The position numbers were made by a program, and so were the translations under genes. 64,000 bases of DNA, taken from Sphingopyxis sp. PET50 (GTDB lineage Bacteria; Pseudomonadota; Alphaproteobacteria; Sphingomonadales; Sphingomonadaceae). Below the pieces are notes generated by a model that was given only the letters and a program-made list of their open reading frames with translations, was not told where the DNA came from and made no database searches. The stretch lies in assembly GCF_025244705.1 (NCBI RefSeq), contig NZ_CP104207.1:3534001-3598000 (forward strand), read 5' to 3'. This document shows positions 62,915 through 64,000 of the stretch, piece by piece. Positions within the stretch are counted from its first letter, which is position 1. Every line of letters starts with the position of its first letter.

Positions 62915-64000
62915 TCACTCCCCGTCGTTGACCGCCGCCGGAGCGCTCGCCAGCTTGGCGAGCGGGCGTGCCGATTGTTCGGCGACCGGCAGCACCGGAA
63001 TCTCCTTGTCGCCGGTTTCGATATCGAGCGCCTCGAAGCGCCGCGCCTGCGTCAGCACCTGCGATTCGAAGCTGCCGACGAAGCTGTTGTACGCCCCCGT
63101 TGCCTGGTCGAGATTCTTGCCGACGCGCGCGATATGCGCGCCCATCGTCGCCATGCGCGCATAGAGTTCCTTGCCCAGTGCGGCGATGTCGCGCGCCTGG
63201 TTGGCGAGCTTTTCCTGCCGCCACACCGCCGCGACGGTGCGCGCGATCGCGATCAGGTTGGTCGGGGTGGCGAGCAGCACCTTGCGCTCGAAGGCATGGT
63301 CCCACAGCGCCGGGTCCTGGTCGAGCGCGGCGGCCAGGAAATGTTCGCCGGGGACGAACATCACCACGAAATCGGGGGTATCGTCGAACTGGTTCCAATA
63401 GGATTTGGCACCGAGCGTGTTGACATGCGCCTTCATCGCCGCGGCATGCGCGGCGAGGTGCAGCGCCTTTTCGCCCTCGTCGACCGCGCCGAAGGCGTCC
63501 TGATAGGCGTTGAGCGAGACCTTGGCGTCGATCACCAGATTCTGCCCGCCGGGCACGCGCACGACGACGTCGGGGCGCAGCCGCCCGCCGTCGCCGTCGG
63601 TCACGCTGACCTCGGTCTGGAAATCGGCATGTTCGGACAGGCCGCAGCTTTCGAGAACGTTGCGCAGTTGCTGCTCCCCCCAGCGTCCGCGCGCCTTGGG
63701 GGCGTTGCGCAGCGCGTTGACGAGCTTCGCCGCCTCGCTCGACACGCGCTCGGTGCCCGCGCGCATCGATTCGATCTGGCCGTGGAGCAGGCCAAACGCG
63801 CTCTGGCGCTCGGCCTCGACCTTCTTCACCTCGACTTCATATTTTTCGAGCCGTTCGTGCACCGGCTGGAGCAGCGCCTTCAGATTCTGTCCCGCCGTCG
63901 CTTCGCTTTCGCGGAAGCGCGCGTCGGCGCGTTCGAGGAAGGCCTTTTGCGCCTCGCCGAGCATCGTCTGTCCCACTTCGCGGAACTGCGCGGTGAGCGC
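62915..64000 (-). CDS. rmuC: DNA recombination protein RmuC, N-terminus outside window
   Basis: At least 361 residues of the RmuC family, open at the right edge. A coiled-coil region (LEKYEVEVKKVEAERQSAFG) precedes the nuclease-like core: GRWGEQQLRNVLESCGLSEH, RPDVVVRVPGGQNLVIDAKV and FVVMFVPGEHFLAAALDQDP. The DxK-type positions (RPDVVV, DAKVS) of the PD-(D/E)XK fold are present. RmuC limits DNA inversions in E. coli. The true start lies beyond position 64000. Confidence 0.93.
   Translation of the reverse strand, partial: ALTAQFREVGQTMLGEAQKAFLERADARFRESEATAGQNLKALLQPVHERLEKYEVEVKKVEAERQSAFGLLHGQIESMRAGTERVSSEAAKLVNALRNAPKARGRWGEQQLRNVLESCGLSEHADFQTEVSVTDGDGGRLRPDVVVRVPGGQNLVIDAKVSLNAYQDAFGAVDEGEKALHLAAHAAAMKAHVNTLGAKSYWNQFDDTPDFVVMFVPGEHFLAAALDQDPALWDHAFERKVLLATPTNLIAIARTVAAVWRQEKLANQARDIAALGKELYARMATMGAHIARVGKNLDQATGAYNSFVGSFESQVLTQARRFEALDIETGDKEIPVLPVAEQSARPLAKLASAPAAVNDGE

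Overview
The window is GC-rich chromosomal DNA of an alphaproteobacterium. TonB-dependent receptors, the ChvG/ChvI - HprK - RapZ - EIIA - HPr block beside pckA, a fused MFS/spermidine-synthase protein, and long low-complexity tails on ribosomal proteins S16 and L21 point to Sphingomonadales. A Sphingopyxis-like organism is my best guess (inference from gene content, not a computed placement).

Layout. (1) 1-10.8 kb is a carbohydrate-type accessory locus: the end of a leucine-dehydrogenase-like gene, a kinase-tail remnant, a TonB-dependent receptor, a minus-strand operon (TPP-dependent enzyme, Gfo/Idh oxidoreductase, SDR, TIM-barrel isomerase) and a divergent GH2 beta-mannosidase-like gene. Similar palindromes lie upstream of the receptor and in the divergent promoter. 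(2) 10.9-21.1 kb on the minus strand holds a DDAH-like gene, asd, a DUF1287 protein, and rplS-trmD separated from rimM-rpsP by VapBC, a LysR regulator and a serine hydrolase; ffh follows. (3) 21.4-28 kb carries a GGDEF-EAL protein, a DUF559 endonuclease-like gene between inverted hairpin repeats, then dapF-mtaB-ftsY-yciB and a PuuD-like membrane protein. (4) 28-43 kb is mostly housekeeping: gamma carbonic anhydrase, the MFS/spermidine-synthase fusion, hemB, an M23 peptidase, a Suv3-like helicase, an S4 protein, fdxA, clpP, clpX, a second TonB receptor and SufE. (5) 43.3-47.6 kb is a phage-shock locus: pspF divergent from a small-protein gene, then pspA, pspB, pspC and five more small PspB-like membrane/coiled-coil proteins, with a recognisable sigma-54 promoter and upstream repeats. 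(6) 47.7-56 kb has a lipoprotein, rplU-rpmA, a GNAT enzyme, two DUF937 proteins, DUF3597, a DUF885 peptidase-like protein and pckA. (7) 56.5-64 kb has chvI-chvG-hprK-rapZ-EIIA-HPr, a SpoU methyltransferase, a META-domain lipoprotein and the 3' part of rmuC.

Two features run through the whole window. First, hairpin-rich inverted-repeat elements of several families fill the intergenic gaps; one pair brackets the DUF559 gene and another lies inside the mtaB coding sequence. Second, about fifteen genes are broken by single-base indels, including the normally essential clpX and rplU. Many look like one extra base at GCGGC or GCCAGC, so I read them as consensus-sequence errors and annotate the affected genes across the break. 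Apparent pseudogenes here should not be taken as biology without raw-read support.
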